Assembly (NCBI GenBank): GCA_050299555.1
Contig: JBNKWA010000069.1
Location: forward strand, 1 to 49,594
Length of the DNA stretch: 49,594 bases
Source: JBNKWA01 sp050299555
GTDB lineage: Bacteria > Pseudomonadota > Alphaproteobacteria > Rhodobacterales > Rhodobacteraceae
Direction: 5' to 3'
In this document: positions 39,007 through 47,749 of the stretch, piece after piece
Numbering within the stretch: the stretch's first letter is position 1
Layout of the letters: every line of letters begins with the position of its first letter
Program-made: the position numbers and the translations under genes
The notes under the pieces: generated by a model
Seen by the model: only the letters and a program-made list of their open reading frames with translations
Told to the model about the DNA's origin: nothing
The model's database searches: none

Positions 39007-40230
39007 ATGTCCGGCAGCAACTTCGACGAAATGTTTTCGGCGCAGCTGGACGCGCTGAAGACCGAGGGCAACTACCGCGTCTTCGCGGATCTGGAGCGGT
39101 GCAGGGGCAATTTCCCGCGCGCTGTCAATCATCATGCCGATGGCGTGCGCGATGTCACCGTGTGGTGCTCCAACGATTATCTCGGCATGGGTCAGCACCC
39201 CGATGTGCTGGCGGCGATGCACGCCGCGCTCGATGCCCAGGGCGCCGGCGCCGGCGGAACCCGCAACATCTCGGGCACCAATCACCTGCACGTGGCGCTC
39301 GAGGCGGAGTTGGCCGACCTTCACGGCAAGCAGGCGGCGCTGCTTTTCACCTCCGGCTATGTCTCGAACTGGGCGGCGCTCGGCACGCTCGGCGCCCGGC
39401 TGCCCGGCGCGGTGATCCTGTCGGACGCGCTCAACCACGCCTCGATGATCGAGGGCATCCGCCACGCCCGCTGCGACAAGCGCATCTGGAAGCACAACGA
39501 TCTGGCCGACCTGCGGCGCCAGCTTGAAAGCTGCCCGGCCGATGCGCCGAAGATCGTCGCCTTCGAAAGCGTCTATTCCATGGACGGCGACATCGCCCCG
39601 ATCGAACAGATCTGCGATCTGGCTGACGAGTTCGGCGCCATGACCTATCTCGACGAGGTCCATGCCGTGGGCATGTACGGGCCCCGCGGCGGCGGCGTCG
39701 CCGAGGAACGCGGCCTGATGGACCGGGTGACGCTGATCGAGGGCACGCTCGGCAAGGCTTTCGGCGTGATGGGCGGCTACATCACCGGCTCGACCGCGCT
39801 GATCGACTTCGTGCGCTCCTTTGCCTCGGGCTTCATCTTCACCACGGCGCTGCCGCCGGTGGTTGCCGCCGGTGCGCTGGCCTCGATCCGGCACCTCAAG
39901 GTCAGCCCGTCCGAGCGCGCGCGTCAGCGCCGCCAGGTGGCGCGGCTCAGGGCCGGGCTCGACAAGGTGGGGATCCCGCACCTGCCGAACCCCAGCCACA
40001 TCGTGCCGGTGATGGTCAAGGACCCGGTCAAGTGCAAGATGCTGGCGGACTACCTGATGGACCGTCACGGCATCTATGTGCAGCCGATCAACTATCCGAC
40101 CGTGCCCAAGGGGACCGAGCGCCTGCGCTTCACTCCGGGTCCGCTGCACTCGGACACCGAGATCGACCACCTGATCGCGGCGCTGACCGAGCTCTGGTCG
40201 CACTGCGCCCTGTCGCGCGCCGTCGCCTGA
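39007..40230 (+). CDS. hemA: 5-aminolevulinate synthase HemA
   Basis: A 407-residue PLP enzyme of the alpha-oxoamine synthase family: MSGSNFDEMFSAQLDALKTE, WCSNDYLGMGQHPDVL, GAGAGGTRNISGTNHLHVAL, SVYSMDGDIAPIEQICDL, YLDEVHAVGMYGPRGGGVAE and the PLP-lysine motif EGTLGKAFGVMGGY. It condenses glycine and succinyl-CoA (Shemin pathway), the alphaproteobacterial route to tetrapyrroles. Start ATG 39007 has the family N-terminus. An FNR-like box upstream suggests oxygen control. A terminator-like stem follows immediately. Confidence 0.97.
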   Translation: MSGSNFDEMFSAQLDALKTEGNYRVFADLERCRGNFPRAVNHHADGVRDVTVWCSNDYLGMGQHPDVLAAMHAALDAQGAGAGGTRNISGTNHLHVALEAELADLHGKQAALLFTSGYVSNWAALGTLGARLPGAVILSDALNHASMIEGIRHARCDKRIWKHNDLADLRRQLESCPADAPKIVAFESVYSMDGDIAPIEQICDLADEFGAMTYLDEVHAVGMYGPRGGGVAEERGLMDRVTLIEGTLGKAFGVMGGYITGSTALIDFVRSFASGFIFTTALPPVVAAGALASIRHLKVSPSERARQRRQVARLRAGLDKVGIPHLPNPSHIVPVMVKDPVKCKMLADYLMDRHGIYVQPINYPTVPKGTERLRFTPGPLHSDTEIDHLIAALTELWSHCALSRAVA

Positions 40231-40232
40231 GG

Positions 40233-40252
40233 CCCGCCGGGGCGGGATTTTA
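40233..40252 (+). terminator. Rho-independent-like terminator of hemA
   Basis: CCCGCC-GG-GGCGGG followed by ATTTTAT, beginning three bases after the hemA stop. Confidence 0.6.
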
Positions 40253-40343
40253 TCGCGCCCGGCCGCGCCCCGCCCACCCACCCTTGCGCGCCCGGGCGCG
40301 ATCTGGCGCCCTGCTTCGGTCGACAGGCGCTTGGCCGCTGTGC

Positions 40344-40398
40344 GTCCCCACGAAATTCCGTTTCAAATCAACACGTTACGACGCGTCCCCATGGGGAC
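40344..40398 (+). repeat. GTCCCC composite repeat copy B1 (41-bp spacing)
   Basis: Half-site GTCCCCAC at 40344 and palindrome GTCCCCATGGGGAC at 40385-40398. The TTGAC box is degenerate (GTTACGAC, one base closer). It is the most diverged copy. Confidence 0.75.
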
Positions 40399-40452
40399 AC
40401 GCCGTAACGGCCGCGCCGATGGGCGTGCCCGCCCCCAGTGTGCCCTCGGTGT

Positions 40453-40519
40453 GTCCCCACACCGTCCCCACGGATTTCAACGTGATGTCAATGGCTTGAC
40501 CCCCCGTCCCCATGGGGAC
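40453..40519 (+). repeat. GTCCCC composite repeat copy B2 (42-bp spacing, doubled half-site)
   Basis: Two half-sites, GTCCCCAC at 40453 and 40464 (11 bp apart), TTGAC at 40496-40500 and palindrome GTCCCCATGGGGAC at 40506-40519. The inner half-site is 42 bp from the palindrome and the TTGAC is 10 bp from it. Confidence 0.85.
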
Positions 40520-40582
40520 GCCTGGCGGCCGCAGCCACCGCCCGGGTCATCGTTCTTCCCGTGGTCCGGGAGTCCCTGAAAC

Positions 40583-40638
40583 GTCCCCACGGGAAACGCC
40601 GCGATTCCAGTGTCTTGACCCCGCGTCCCCATGGGGAC
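40583..40638 (+). repeat. GTCCCC composite repeat copy B3 (42-bp spacing)
   Basis: Half-site GTCCCCACGGGAAA at 40583, TTGAC at 40615-40619 and palindrome GTCCCCATGGGGAC at 40625-40638. A further inverted repeat TTCCCGTGG (40557-40565) / CCACGGGAA (40587-40595) surrounds the left half-site. The three B copies fill the 431-bp gap between the convergent hemA and L,D-transpeptidase genes; nothing else is seen there beyond the hemA terminator. Confidence 0.85.
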
Positions 40639-40661
40639 GCGGGTCTGCGGCGTTTTTCGGA

Positions 40662-41324
40662 TCAGAAGACCTTGACGACGGCGCCCTTGGGCACCCGCGA
40701 GAACAGATCGACGACGTCCTGATTGAACATCCTGATGCAGCCCGAGGAGGCGCTGCGGCCGATGCTGGCAGGCTCGTTGGTGCCGTGGATCCGATAGGCC
40801 GTGTCGCGGCCGCTGGCGTTGTAGATATAAAGGGCGCGGGCGCCGAGCGGGTTCTGCGGCCCGCCGGGCATGCCCTTGGCCCATTTGCCGAGGTAGGGCT
40901 GGCGGGCGATCATCTCCGGCGGCGGCGTCCAGCCCGGCCATACCGCCTTGCGGCCGATCACCCCGGTCCCGGCCCACTGAAAGCCCTCGCGACCGACGCT
41001 GACGCCGTAGCGGATGGCGGTGTCGTTCTCTTGCACCAGGTAGAGGTAGCGCGCCCGGGTATCGACCAGGATCGTGCCCGGTACCTCTCCCTGTCTGATC
41101 CGGACCACCTGACGATGGAAGGCGGGATCGACCTTCGTGGGATCGATGCCGCGCATGGACACGCCGCCATCGTTGCGCGCCGAATAATGTGCGATAAGCT
41201 CGGGTGTCGGTGCCTCGGCCGAGGTATCGGCCCGCGCCGGGGCGGTGACCGCTGGCTGACCGTCGACGGTCGTCTGGCACGCGGCCAGCAGAATGCTGGC
41301 GAGAAGGGCGAATATCGGTCGCAT
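40662..41324 (-). CDS. L,D-transpeptidase (YkuD) lipoprotein
   Basis: A 220-residue protein with a lipoprotein signal (lipobox ILLAAC) and a YkuD catalytic domain: GTILVDTRARYLYLVQENDT, YGVSVGREGFQWAGTGVIGR, then the active site HGTNEPASIGRSASSGCIRM with the catalytic Cys. Such enzymes make 3-3 peptidoglycan cross-links or attach lipoproteins in the periplasm. It is convergent with hemA across the repeat-filled gap and divergent from a tiny lipoprotein gene. Confidence 0.92.
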   Translation of the reverse strand: MRPIFALLASILLAACQTTVDGQPAVTAPARADTSAEAPTPELIAHYSARNDGGVSMRGIDPTKVDPAFHRQVVRIRQGEVPGTILVDTRARYLYLVQENDTAIRYGVSVGREGFQWAGTGVIGRKAVWPGWTPPPEMIARQPYLGKWAKGMPGGPQNPLGARALYIYNASGRDTAYRIHGTNEPASIGRSASSGCIRMFNQDVVDLFSRVPKGAVVKVF

Positions 41325-41441
41325 CGAATGACCCCTGTTCCTGGGTGGTCGCTGGTGGAGAATCGGAGACTGGACTAGAAATCTGGCTGAATTGTAACCG
41401 GAAGCATGACAATTCCGCCTGTGGGAATCGGCACAGATCCA

Positions 41442-41612
41442 ATGACGGCAAGATACCTGGCGACCGCAATGGCGCTATCGATCCTTCTGACCGGATGCGT
41501 CGGCTATGTCGCGCACGACCCGGAGAAGGGCACGACGGTGAACATCCTCGGCGTGAAGGTGGTCGACCCCGAAGCGCCGGCGGGCGAGGCGGCCGAGCAA
41601 CCCGACGGCTGA
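41442..41612 (+). CDS. Small lipoprotein, 56 aa
   Basis: The start MTARYLATAMALSILLTGC gives a standard lipoprotein signal with lipobox LLTGC; an in-frame ATG at 41406 would add 12 residues. The mature part of about 38 residues has VGYVAHDPEKGTTVNILGVK and an acidic Pro/Ala tail. No family recognised. It is followed by a hairpin (41638-41663) just before the MATE gene. Confidence 0.6.
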   Translation: MTARYLATAMALSILLTGCVGYVAHDPEKGTTVNILGVKVVDPEAPAGEAAEQPDG

Positions 41613-41674
41613 GCCAATCGCCGCTTGCCCCGGCCCTCCGCCGCGTCTAAGGGACGCGGGCGGAGACGCTCCCG

Positions 41675-43129
41675 ATGACAAACCTGACCAACGAACGGCC
41701 CGGCGCGGCCAGGGGCTTCGCGCCTCCGGATCGGTTGTCCCTTGCCGATTGGCTGACCGAGATGCGGGCGCTCCTGTCGGTTTCGTTGCCGCTGGTCGGT
41801 GGCATGCTCGCCCAGATCGGCATGGGTGCGACCGACACCCTGCTGATCGGCCGGCTCGGCGCGACGCCGCTGGCTTCCGCCGTACTTGGACAGCAGCTCT
41901 TCTTCGTGATGTTCCTGATCGGCCTCGGCATGGCCTATGCGGTGATGCCGCTGGCGGCGACTGCAGTGGGCAGAGGCGAGCCGGCCGGTGTTCGCCGCTC
42001 CGTCAGGATGGGCCTCTGGGCGGTGATCCTCTTCGCTCTGCTGTCGACGCCGGTCTTCGTCATGGCCGAGTCCCTGTTCCTCGCCATGCGGCAGGACCCC
42101 GAGGTGGCTCGCGCCGGTGCCGGCTACGCCCGGATCCTCCAAGTCTCGCTATTGCCTGCGCTGATAATTCAGGTCCTGCGGAACTATCTCAGTGCCCTCG
42201 ACCGGGGCCGCCCCTTCGTCATTGCGATGACCGCAGGTCTCGTGCTGAACCTTCCCCTCGCCTATGCTCTGATCTTCGGCGCCTGGGGAGCGCCGGCCCT
42301 AGGGCTGAACGGTGCCGCCATCGCCACCGGCATCGTCAACCTTGGGATCCTCGTTCTGCTCGCCACCGTCGCGGCAAGGGACGAGGCGCTGCGGCAATAC
42401 CAGCTGTTCCGGCGGTTCTGGCGTCCCGACTGGCCGGCCCTGCTGGAGGTCTTCAGGCTCGGCTGGCCGATCAGCCTGAGCCTGCTTGCCGAAGTCACCC
42501 TGTTTGCCGGCAGCTCGATCCTGATGGGCTGGGTGGGCGTCGTGCCGCTGGCTGCGCACGGCATCGCATTGCAGGTGATCTCGATCCTTTTCATGATCCC
42601 GCTCGGCCTGTCCGGTGGCGCGACCGTCAGGATCGGGCTGGCCATGGGTCGGAACGACCAGCGTGGCGTGCGCGTGGCCGGTCTTGCAACGCTGGCCCTG
42701 ACGCTGGGACTGGCGCTCGCCTCCGCCACGCTCTGCCTGACGCTGCCCGGCCCGTTGATCGGTCTGTTCCTCGACCGCTCGCGCGAGGACGCCCAGGCGA
42801 TCCTTGACTATGGCGTACCGCTGATGGCGGTGGCGGCGGCGTTTCAGGTCTTCGACTGGCTGCAGGTGGTTTCGGCCGGGCTGTTGCGGGGGCTGAAGGA
42901 TACCCGCGTTCCCATGGCGGTCGCGGTGCTGTGCTATTCGCTGGTTGGGGTTCCGGCGGCCTACATCATCGCGTTCCAGATCGGTGTCGGTGGAACCGGC
43001 GTGTGGATGGGTATGGCGCTGGGCTTGGCGCTTGCCGGCCCCGCACTCACCTGGCGGTTTATGGCCCGCGAGCGGCTGGGGCTGATCCCGGTCGCTGCGC
43101 CCGGAGCAGCTTCGCTGGAAGCAGGCTGA
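41675..43129 (+). CDS. MATE-family efflux transporter
   Basis: A 484-residue protein with about 12 membrane segments and MATE features: LLSVSLPLVGGMLAQIGMGA, DTLLIGRLGATPLASAVLGQ, FVIAMTAGLVLNLPLAYALI, LAAHGIALQVISILFMIPLG and LGLSGGATVRIGLAMGR. These exporters use Na+ or H+ gradients to extrude drugs or metabolites; the substrate cannot be told. The GGAG ribosome site overlaps an inverted repeat (CGCGTC / GACGCG core) that could affect translation. Confidence 0.9.
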   Translation: MTNLTNERPGAARGFAPPDRLSLADWLTEMRALLSVSLPLVGGMLAQIGMGATDTLLIGRLGATPLASAVLGQQLFFVMFLIGLGMAYAVMPLAATAVGRGEPAGVRRSVRMGLWAVILFALLSTPVFVMAESLFLAMRQDPEVARAGAGYARILQVSLLPALIIQVLRNYLSALDRGRPFVIAMTAGLVLNLPLAYALIFGAWGAPALGLNGAAIATGIVNLGILVLLATVAARDEALRQYQLFRRFWRPDWPALLEVFRLGWPISLSLLAEVTLFAGSSILMGWVGVVPLAAHGIALQVISILFMIPLGLSGGATVRIGLAMGRNDQRGVRVAGLATLALTLGLALASATLCLTLPGPLIGLFLDRSREDAQAILDYGVPLMAVAAAFQVFDWLQVVSAGLLRGLKDTRVPMAVAVLCYSLVGVPAAYIIAFQIGVGGTGVWMGMALGLALAGPALTWRFMARERLGLIPVAAPGAASLEAG

Positions 43130-43132
43130 TAC

Positions 43133-44443
43133 TCACGCGCGCCAGACCTTGCCTTTCTCGCCCTGAAATCGGCCTCGGGTGTCGATGATCAGACGCGCAT
43201 GCTTCTCGATCAGCTCGTAGTCGAATGCCGAATGGTCGGTGAGCAGGATGACCACGTCGTTGTCGCCGACAGTTTCGGCAGTCACTTCTACGCCGGGGCA
43301 GCCACTGGGGCCTGTAGCGAGCGCAACGTGGGGGTCGGCATACCGGACATCTGCGCCCCGTGCTTGCAACCCAGCGATAACCGCCAGCGCCGGGCTTTCG
43401 CGCATGTCGTCGATGTCTGGCTTGTAGGCAATGCCGAGCACCAGCGCGCGCGCGCCCTTGATTGGCAGACCGACATCGTTCAGCGCCAGTGCCGTGCGGT
43501 TGATCACGAATTCGGGCATGGCACTGTTTATCTCGCCGGCCAGTTCGATGAACCGCGTGCTGACGCCGTGCTGCCGCGCCTTCCAGCTGAGATAAAACGG
43601 ATCGACGGGAATGCAGTGGCCGCCGATTCCCGGGCCGGGATAGTAGGCCCGAAAGCCGAAGGGCTTGGTGGCGGCTGCATCAACGACCTCAAAGATATCC
43701 AGCCCCATGCGGTCGGACACCAACTTTAGCTCGTTGGCCAGGCCAATGTTGACGGCCCGGTGGATGTTCTCCACCAGCTTGACCATTTCGGCAGCCCTGG
43801 TCGAACTGACCGGCACAACCTTGTCGATCAGGGTCCGGTAGAAGGCGACGCCCGCATCGAGGCAGGTCGGGGTCGAGCCGCCGATGACCTTCGGTATCGA
43901 GCGCGTTGAATACTGCCGATTGCCTGGATCTTCGCGCTCGGGCGAATAGACCAGATAGATGTCGTGACCGATCCGAAACCCGCTCGCTTCGATCATCGGC
44001 GCGATGACTTCCTCGGTTGTGCCGGGCCAGGTGGTGCTCTCGAGCGAGATCAATTGCCCCGGACGCAACCCCGGCAGGATGCTGCGCATGGCGGCAAGAA
44101 CGCAGCTGAGGTCGGGCACCCGCGATGCATCGACAGGCGTTGGTACGCAAATGATCAGCGCGTCACACTCCATCACACGTTGGAAGTCGCCAGTAGCGAC
44201 GAAGCCGGCCGCCGTCATTCGAGCTACATGCTGGTTGGGAATGTGGTTCAAGGGGCTGAGTCCAGCGTTCAGCTCCGACACCCGGTGTGCCGAGATATCG
44301 AAACCGATCACCGGCAGGCCGGTCTCGCAGATGCGCCTCGCGACAGGAATGCCCACATATCCGAGGCCGATTACGCCAACGGTGCAGTTTCGTGCTGCTA
44401 CCAGGTCCTGGAAGCTGTCTAGACGACGCAGCATCAAATTCAT
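43133..44443 (-). CDS. UDP-sugar (UDP-N-acetylglucosamine type) 6-dehydrogenase
   Basis: A 436-residue nucleotide-sugar dehydrogenase: NAD fold VGVIGLGYVGIPVARRICET, LIICVPTPVDASRVPDLSCV, SLESTTWPGTTEEVIAPMIE, VYSPEREDPGNRQYSTRSIP, the catalytic-Cys motif YPGPGIGGHCIPVDPFYLSW, and a C-terminal LGIAYKPDIDDMRESPALAV. The motif set fits the WbpA/TviB class that makes UDP-hexosaminuronic acids for polysaccharides. It ends four bases from the convergent MATE gene. No other polysaccharide genes are adjacent. Confidence 0.88.
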   Translation of the reverse strand: MNLMLRRLDSFQDLVAARNCTVGVIGLGYVGIPVARRICETGLPVIGFDISAHRVSELNAGLSPLNHIPNQHVARMTAAGFVATGDFQRVMECDALIICVPTPVDASRVPDLSCVLAAMRSILPGLRPGQLISLESTTWPGTTEEVIAPMIEASGFRIGHDIYLVYSPEREDPGNRQYSTRSIPKVIGGSTPTCLDAGVAFYRTLIDKVVPVSSTRAAEMVKLVENIHRAVNIGLANELKLVSDRMGLDIFEVVDAAATKPFGFRAYYPGPGIGGHCIPVDPFYLSWKARQHGVSTRFIELAGEINSAMPEFVINRTALALNDVGLPIKGARALVLGIAYKPDIDDMRESPALAVIAGLQARGADVRYADPHVALATGPSGCPGVEVTAETVGDNDVVILLTDHSAFDYELIEKHARLIIDTRGRFQGEKGKVWRA

Positions 44444-44651
44444 TCGGGAGCCTCACTGAATACGGGGAACGGTTTTCGGGGAGTGCGTTCGAAGGGGATT
44501 ACGGTGGGGAATCGGCTAATGAACTGTAAACACCACCAGTTATTCGAAAATTTGTCGCACCCGCGGAAACTGCGCCCGTCGGGACCTGCAACAGTTGTCT
44601 TCATCACGGCAACACCCTAATCAGGCGACAAGCCAGAACGGAGCAATGACA

Positions 44652-46292
44652 ATGGCGGAACGCACGACAGGGGCGGCGGGTTCCGGAGAGAACTGGTGGC
44701 GCGGTGCCGTGATCTACCAAGTCTATCCGCGTTCGTTCCAGGACTCGAATGGTGATGGTATCGGTGACCTTGGGGGCGTCACGCGGCGGCTCGACCACAT
44801 AGCCAGGCTTGGGGCTGACGCCGTGTGGATTTCGCCCTTCTACCGCTCGCCGATGAAGGACTTCGGCTACGACGTCACCGACTATTGCGACGTCGATCCT
44901 ATGTTTGGCACCCTCGCCGATTTCGATGCGCTGGTGGCACGCGCCCACAAACTGGGCCTCAAGGTGATGGTCGACCTTGTGCTCAGCCACACCTCCGACG
45001 CTCACGCGTGGTTCGTCGAAAGCCGCTCTAGCCGCGACAATTCACGGTCCGACTGGTATGTCTGGGCTGATGCGAAGCCCGACGGCACGCCGCCCAACAA
45101 CTGGCTGTCGATCTTCGGCGGCCCCGCATGGCAGTGGGACCCGACGCGGCAACAGTACTATTTCCACAACTTCCTGATCAGCCAGCCCGACCTGAACTTC
45201 CACTGCCCCGCGGTCCAGGATGCACTGCTTGACGTGGCTCGCTTCTGGCTGAAGCGGGGTGTGGACGGCTTCCGCCTGGACACGATCAACTTCTACGTCC
45301 ATGACTGCCAACTCAGGGACAACCCGGCGCTGCCGCCGGAAAGGCGCAACGCTTCCATCGCGCCGGCGGTCAACCCCTACAACCACCAGGAGCATCTCTA
45401 CGACAAGAACCAGCCCGAGAATCTTGTGTTCCTGCAACGACTGCGCGCGGTGATGGACGAGTTTGGTGCGACCGCAGCCGTTGGCGAGGTCGGCGATGCG
45501 CAGATCGGGCTGAAGATCGTCGCCGACTATACCTCGGGTGGCGACAAGATGCACATGTGCTACGGTTTCGACTTTCTGGCCCCGGAGCGGCCGACGGGGA
45601 CCAAGGTGGAACGCGTGCTGACCGACTTTGACCGTGAGGCTGCTGAGGGCTGGTCTTGCTGGGCATTCTCCAACCACGACGTGGTTCGGCATGCCAGTCG
45701 CTGGAGCATCGGCGATACGGCACTGAAGGTCTACGCGGCGCTTTTGATGTCGCTCAGGGGGTCGATCTGCCTCTATCAGGGCGAGGAGCTTGGCCTGACC
45801 GAGGCAGAGCTGGCATACGAGGACCTGCAGGACCCGTATGGCAAGGAGTTCTGGCCCAGATTCAAGGGTCGCGACGGTTGCCGAACGCCCATGGTCTGGC
45901 AGGCTGACAACCGGAACGGTGGCTTCTCGGATGCCAGGCCGTGGCTACCGGTGGTCCCGGAGCATCTGCGGCGGGCTGTCTCCGAGCAGGCTGGCGATCC
46001 GGAATCGATGCTGAGTTTCTACACGACGATGCTGGCCTTCCGGCGCGCCCACGCGGCGCTGGCCACCGGCGAGCACAGGATCGTTGCTGCCACCGATACT
46101 GTCTTCGCTCAGATTCGCGAAAGTGATGGCGAGCGGATCTTCTGCGCCTTCAACTTGTCCGATGCCGATCAGCAGGTAGCGCTGCCCGAGGGTGCCCACA
46201 ATCAGTTCGGCGATCTGCCATTCACGGCCAAGGTCGAGGGGGCGGTTCTGCATCTGCCGCCATGGCAGGCCTTCTTCTCGGCGGTAGGCTAG
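44652..46292 (+). CDS. GH13 alpha-glucosidase (oligo-1,6-glucosidase/trehalase-type)
   Basis: A 546-residue alpha-amylase-family enzyme; ATG 44652 is best placed relative to CGGAGC, ATG 44646 being only two bases from it. Motifs: VIYQVYPRSFQDSNGDGIGD, DLVLSHTSDAHAWFVES, the nucleophile in GVDGFRLDTINFY, the acid in TAAVGEVGDAQIGL and the third Asp in AFSNHDVVRHAS. The pattern is that of alphaproteobacterial AglA-like alpha-glucosidases acting on sucrose, maltose or similar oligosaccharides. It is cytoplasmic (no signal). Four bases separate it from pgl, so one operon links glucoside hydrolysis with the Entner-Doudoroff/pentose route. Confidence 0.9.
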   Translation: MAERTTGAAGSGENWWRGAVIYQVYPRSFQDSNGDGIGDLGGVTRRLDHIARLGADAVWISPFYRSPMKDFGYDVTDYCDVDPMFGTLADFDALVARAHKLGLKVMVDLVLSHTSDAHAWFVESRSSRDNSRSDWYVWADAKPDGTPPNNWLSIFGGPAWQWDPTRQQYYFHNFLISQPDLNFHCPAVQDALLDVARFWLKRGVDGFRLDTINFYVHDCQLRDNPALPPERRNASIAPAVNPYNHQEHLYDKNQPENLVFLQRLRAVMDEFGATAAVGEVGDAQIGLKIVADYTSGGDKMHMCYGFDFLAPERPTGTKVERVLTDFDREAAEGWSCWAFSNHDVVRHASRWSIGDTALKVYAALLMSLRGSICLYQGEELGLTEAELAYEDLQDPYGKEFWPRFKGRDGCRTPMVWQADNRNGGFSDARPWLPVVPEHLRRAVSEQAGDPESMLSFYTTMLAFRRAHAALATGEHRIVAATDTVFAQIRESDGERIFCAFNLSDADQQVALPEGAHNQFGDLPFTAKVEGAVLHLPPWQAFFSAVG

Positions 46293-46295
46293 ACG

Positions 46296-46985
46296 ATGAC
46301 AGCGCGGATCGAGACCTATCCAAGCCGCTCGGCGCTGATGGAGGTGCTGTCGGCGACCGTGGCGGACGAACTGAGGGCCGCCTTGTCCGCGCGCGGACAG
46401 GCGACGCTGGCGGTGCCCGGTGGCACCACGCCCGGGCCCTTTCTTACCGCGCTGTCCGGTGCCGAATTGGATTGGGCAGACGTGAGTGTGATGCTGACGG
46501 ACGAGCGGTTCGTGCCAGAAAGTTCGGAGCGCTCGAACACACGCCTGCTGAAGTCCACGCTGTTGCAGGGCAGGGCGGCCGTAGCCCGGCTGCTTCCGTT
46601 CCATCTCGCGGCGGAGCGACCCGAGGACGTGCTCGACGAGCTTGCCGGGCCGGTGGCCGGGGCTCTGCCGATCAGTACCTGCGTGCTCGGCATGGGCGAG
46701 GACATGCACACTGCGTCGCTCTTTCCCGGCGCCGACCGGCTGGCCGAGGCGCTGGCGCCGGACGCGCCGATCCTCGTCCCGATGCGGGCGCCGGGCGCAC
46801 CGGAACCACGGATCACCCTGAGTGCGCCGGTGCTGCGTGCCGCCGGCAGCCTGCACCTGCTGATCACCGGGCATGCCAAGCTGGCGGCTCTGAACGCGGC
46901 GCTCGAGGACGGGCCGGTCGAAGATGCGCCGGTTCGCGCCATCCTCACGGCGCCCGGTTCCGTGACCGTGCACTTCGCCGAATAG
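46296..46985 (+). CDS. pgl: 6-phosphogluconolactonase
   Basis: A 229-residue protein with ATLAVPGGTTPGPFLTALSG, the VMLTDERFVPESSERSNTRL motif and LGMGEDMHTASLFPGADRLA. It hydrolyses 6-phosphogluconolactone. The canonical GMGxDGHTASLFPG is altered to GMGEDMHTASLFPG, with Met in place of Gly before the His; the His is kept. It sits between the GH13 gene and an RluA-type gene; zwf and edd are not in the window. Confidence 0.92.
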   Translation: MTARIETYPSRSALMEVLSATVADELRAALSARGQATLAVPGGTTPGPFLTALSGAELDWADVSVMLTDERFVPESSERSNTRLLKSTLLQGRAAVARLLPFHLAAERPEDVLDELAGPVAGALPISTCVLGMGEDMHTASLFPGADRLAEALAPDAPILVPMRAPGAPEPRITLSAPVLRAAGSLHLLITGHAKLAALNAALEDGPVEDAPVRAILTAPGSVTVHFAE

Positions 46986-46990
46986 GGACG

Positions 46991-47677
46991 ATGCCTCGGG
47001 ACGAGACGCGGCCGGGTTACCTGCCCTCGGGCGAGCGCTATGCGCCGCCAGGAGGGCCACTCGACATCATCCATCAGGACCGCTCGGTCCTGGCGATTGC
47101 GAAGCCCTTCGGCCTTCTGTCGGTGCCGGGCAAGGAGCCCTGGCTCGACGACTGCATGGAGGCGCGGGCCAAGGCGGCATTCGCGCGGGCGCTGACGATC
47201 CATCGTCTCGACATGGACACCTCGGGGGTCATGGTCTTCGCGCTGACAAGGCCGGCGCAGCGGCACATCCACCTGCAGTTCGAACGCCGGCACGCGAAGA
47301 AGACCTACATCGCCCGGATCTGGGGCTCGCCCGCCGCCGCACGCGGACGGATCGAGGCGGCGCTGATCGCCGACTGGCCGAACCGGCCGCGCCAGAAGAT
47401 CGACCCGGTGAATGGCAAGCCGAGCCTCACAGACTGGGAGGTGATCGCCCGCGAGGGGGCGACGACGCGGGTCCGGCTGCGGCCGCGCACAGGCCGTTCG
47501 CACCAGCTTCGGGTGCACATGCTGTCGATCGGCCACCCGATCCTGGGCGACCGGTTCTATGCCCCGCCGGAAGCGGTCGCCGCCGCCGACCGGCTGCAGC
47601 TTCATGCCGAGACGCTGGAAATCCGCCATCCCGAGACCGGCGAGTGGCTGCGGCTGACGGCGCCCTGTCCGTTCTGA
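46991..47677 (+). CDS. RluA-family RNA pseudouridine synthase
   Basis: A 228-residue enzyme: LDIIHQDRSVLAIAKPFGLL, LTIHRLDMDTSGVMVFALTR with the catalytic Asp, RRHAKKTYIARIWG, and VRLRPRTGRSHQLRVHMLSI. The length fits RluA (23S U746 / tRNA U32) without an S4 domain. It begins six bases after pgl. Its 3' end faces GTCCCC composite repeat C1. Confidence 0.92.
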   Translation: MPRDETRPGYLPSGERYAPPGGPLDIIHQDRSVLAIAKPFGLLSVPGKEPWLDDCMEARAKAAFARALTIHRLDMDTSGVMVFALTRPAQRHIHLQFERRHAKKTYIARIWGSPAAARGRIEAALIADWPNRPRQKIDPVNGKPSLTDWEVIAREGATTRVRLRPRTGRSHQLRVHMLSIGHPILGDRFYAPPEAVAAADRLQLHAETLEIRHPETGEWLRLTAPCPF

Positions 47678-47749
47678 TCCGCTCGGGTTTCGAGGGGTGG
47701 ATGGGGGAGAACGGGTCCCGGTGCGAGGCCAAAACGGTGCCCGGAACAA

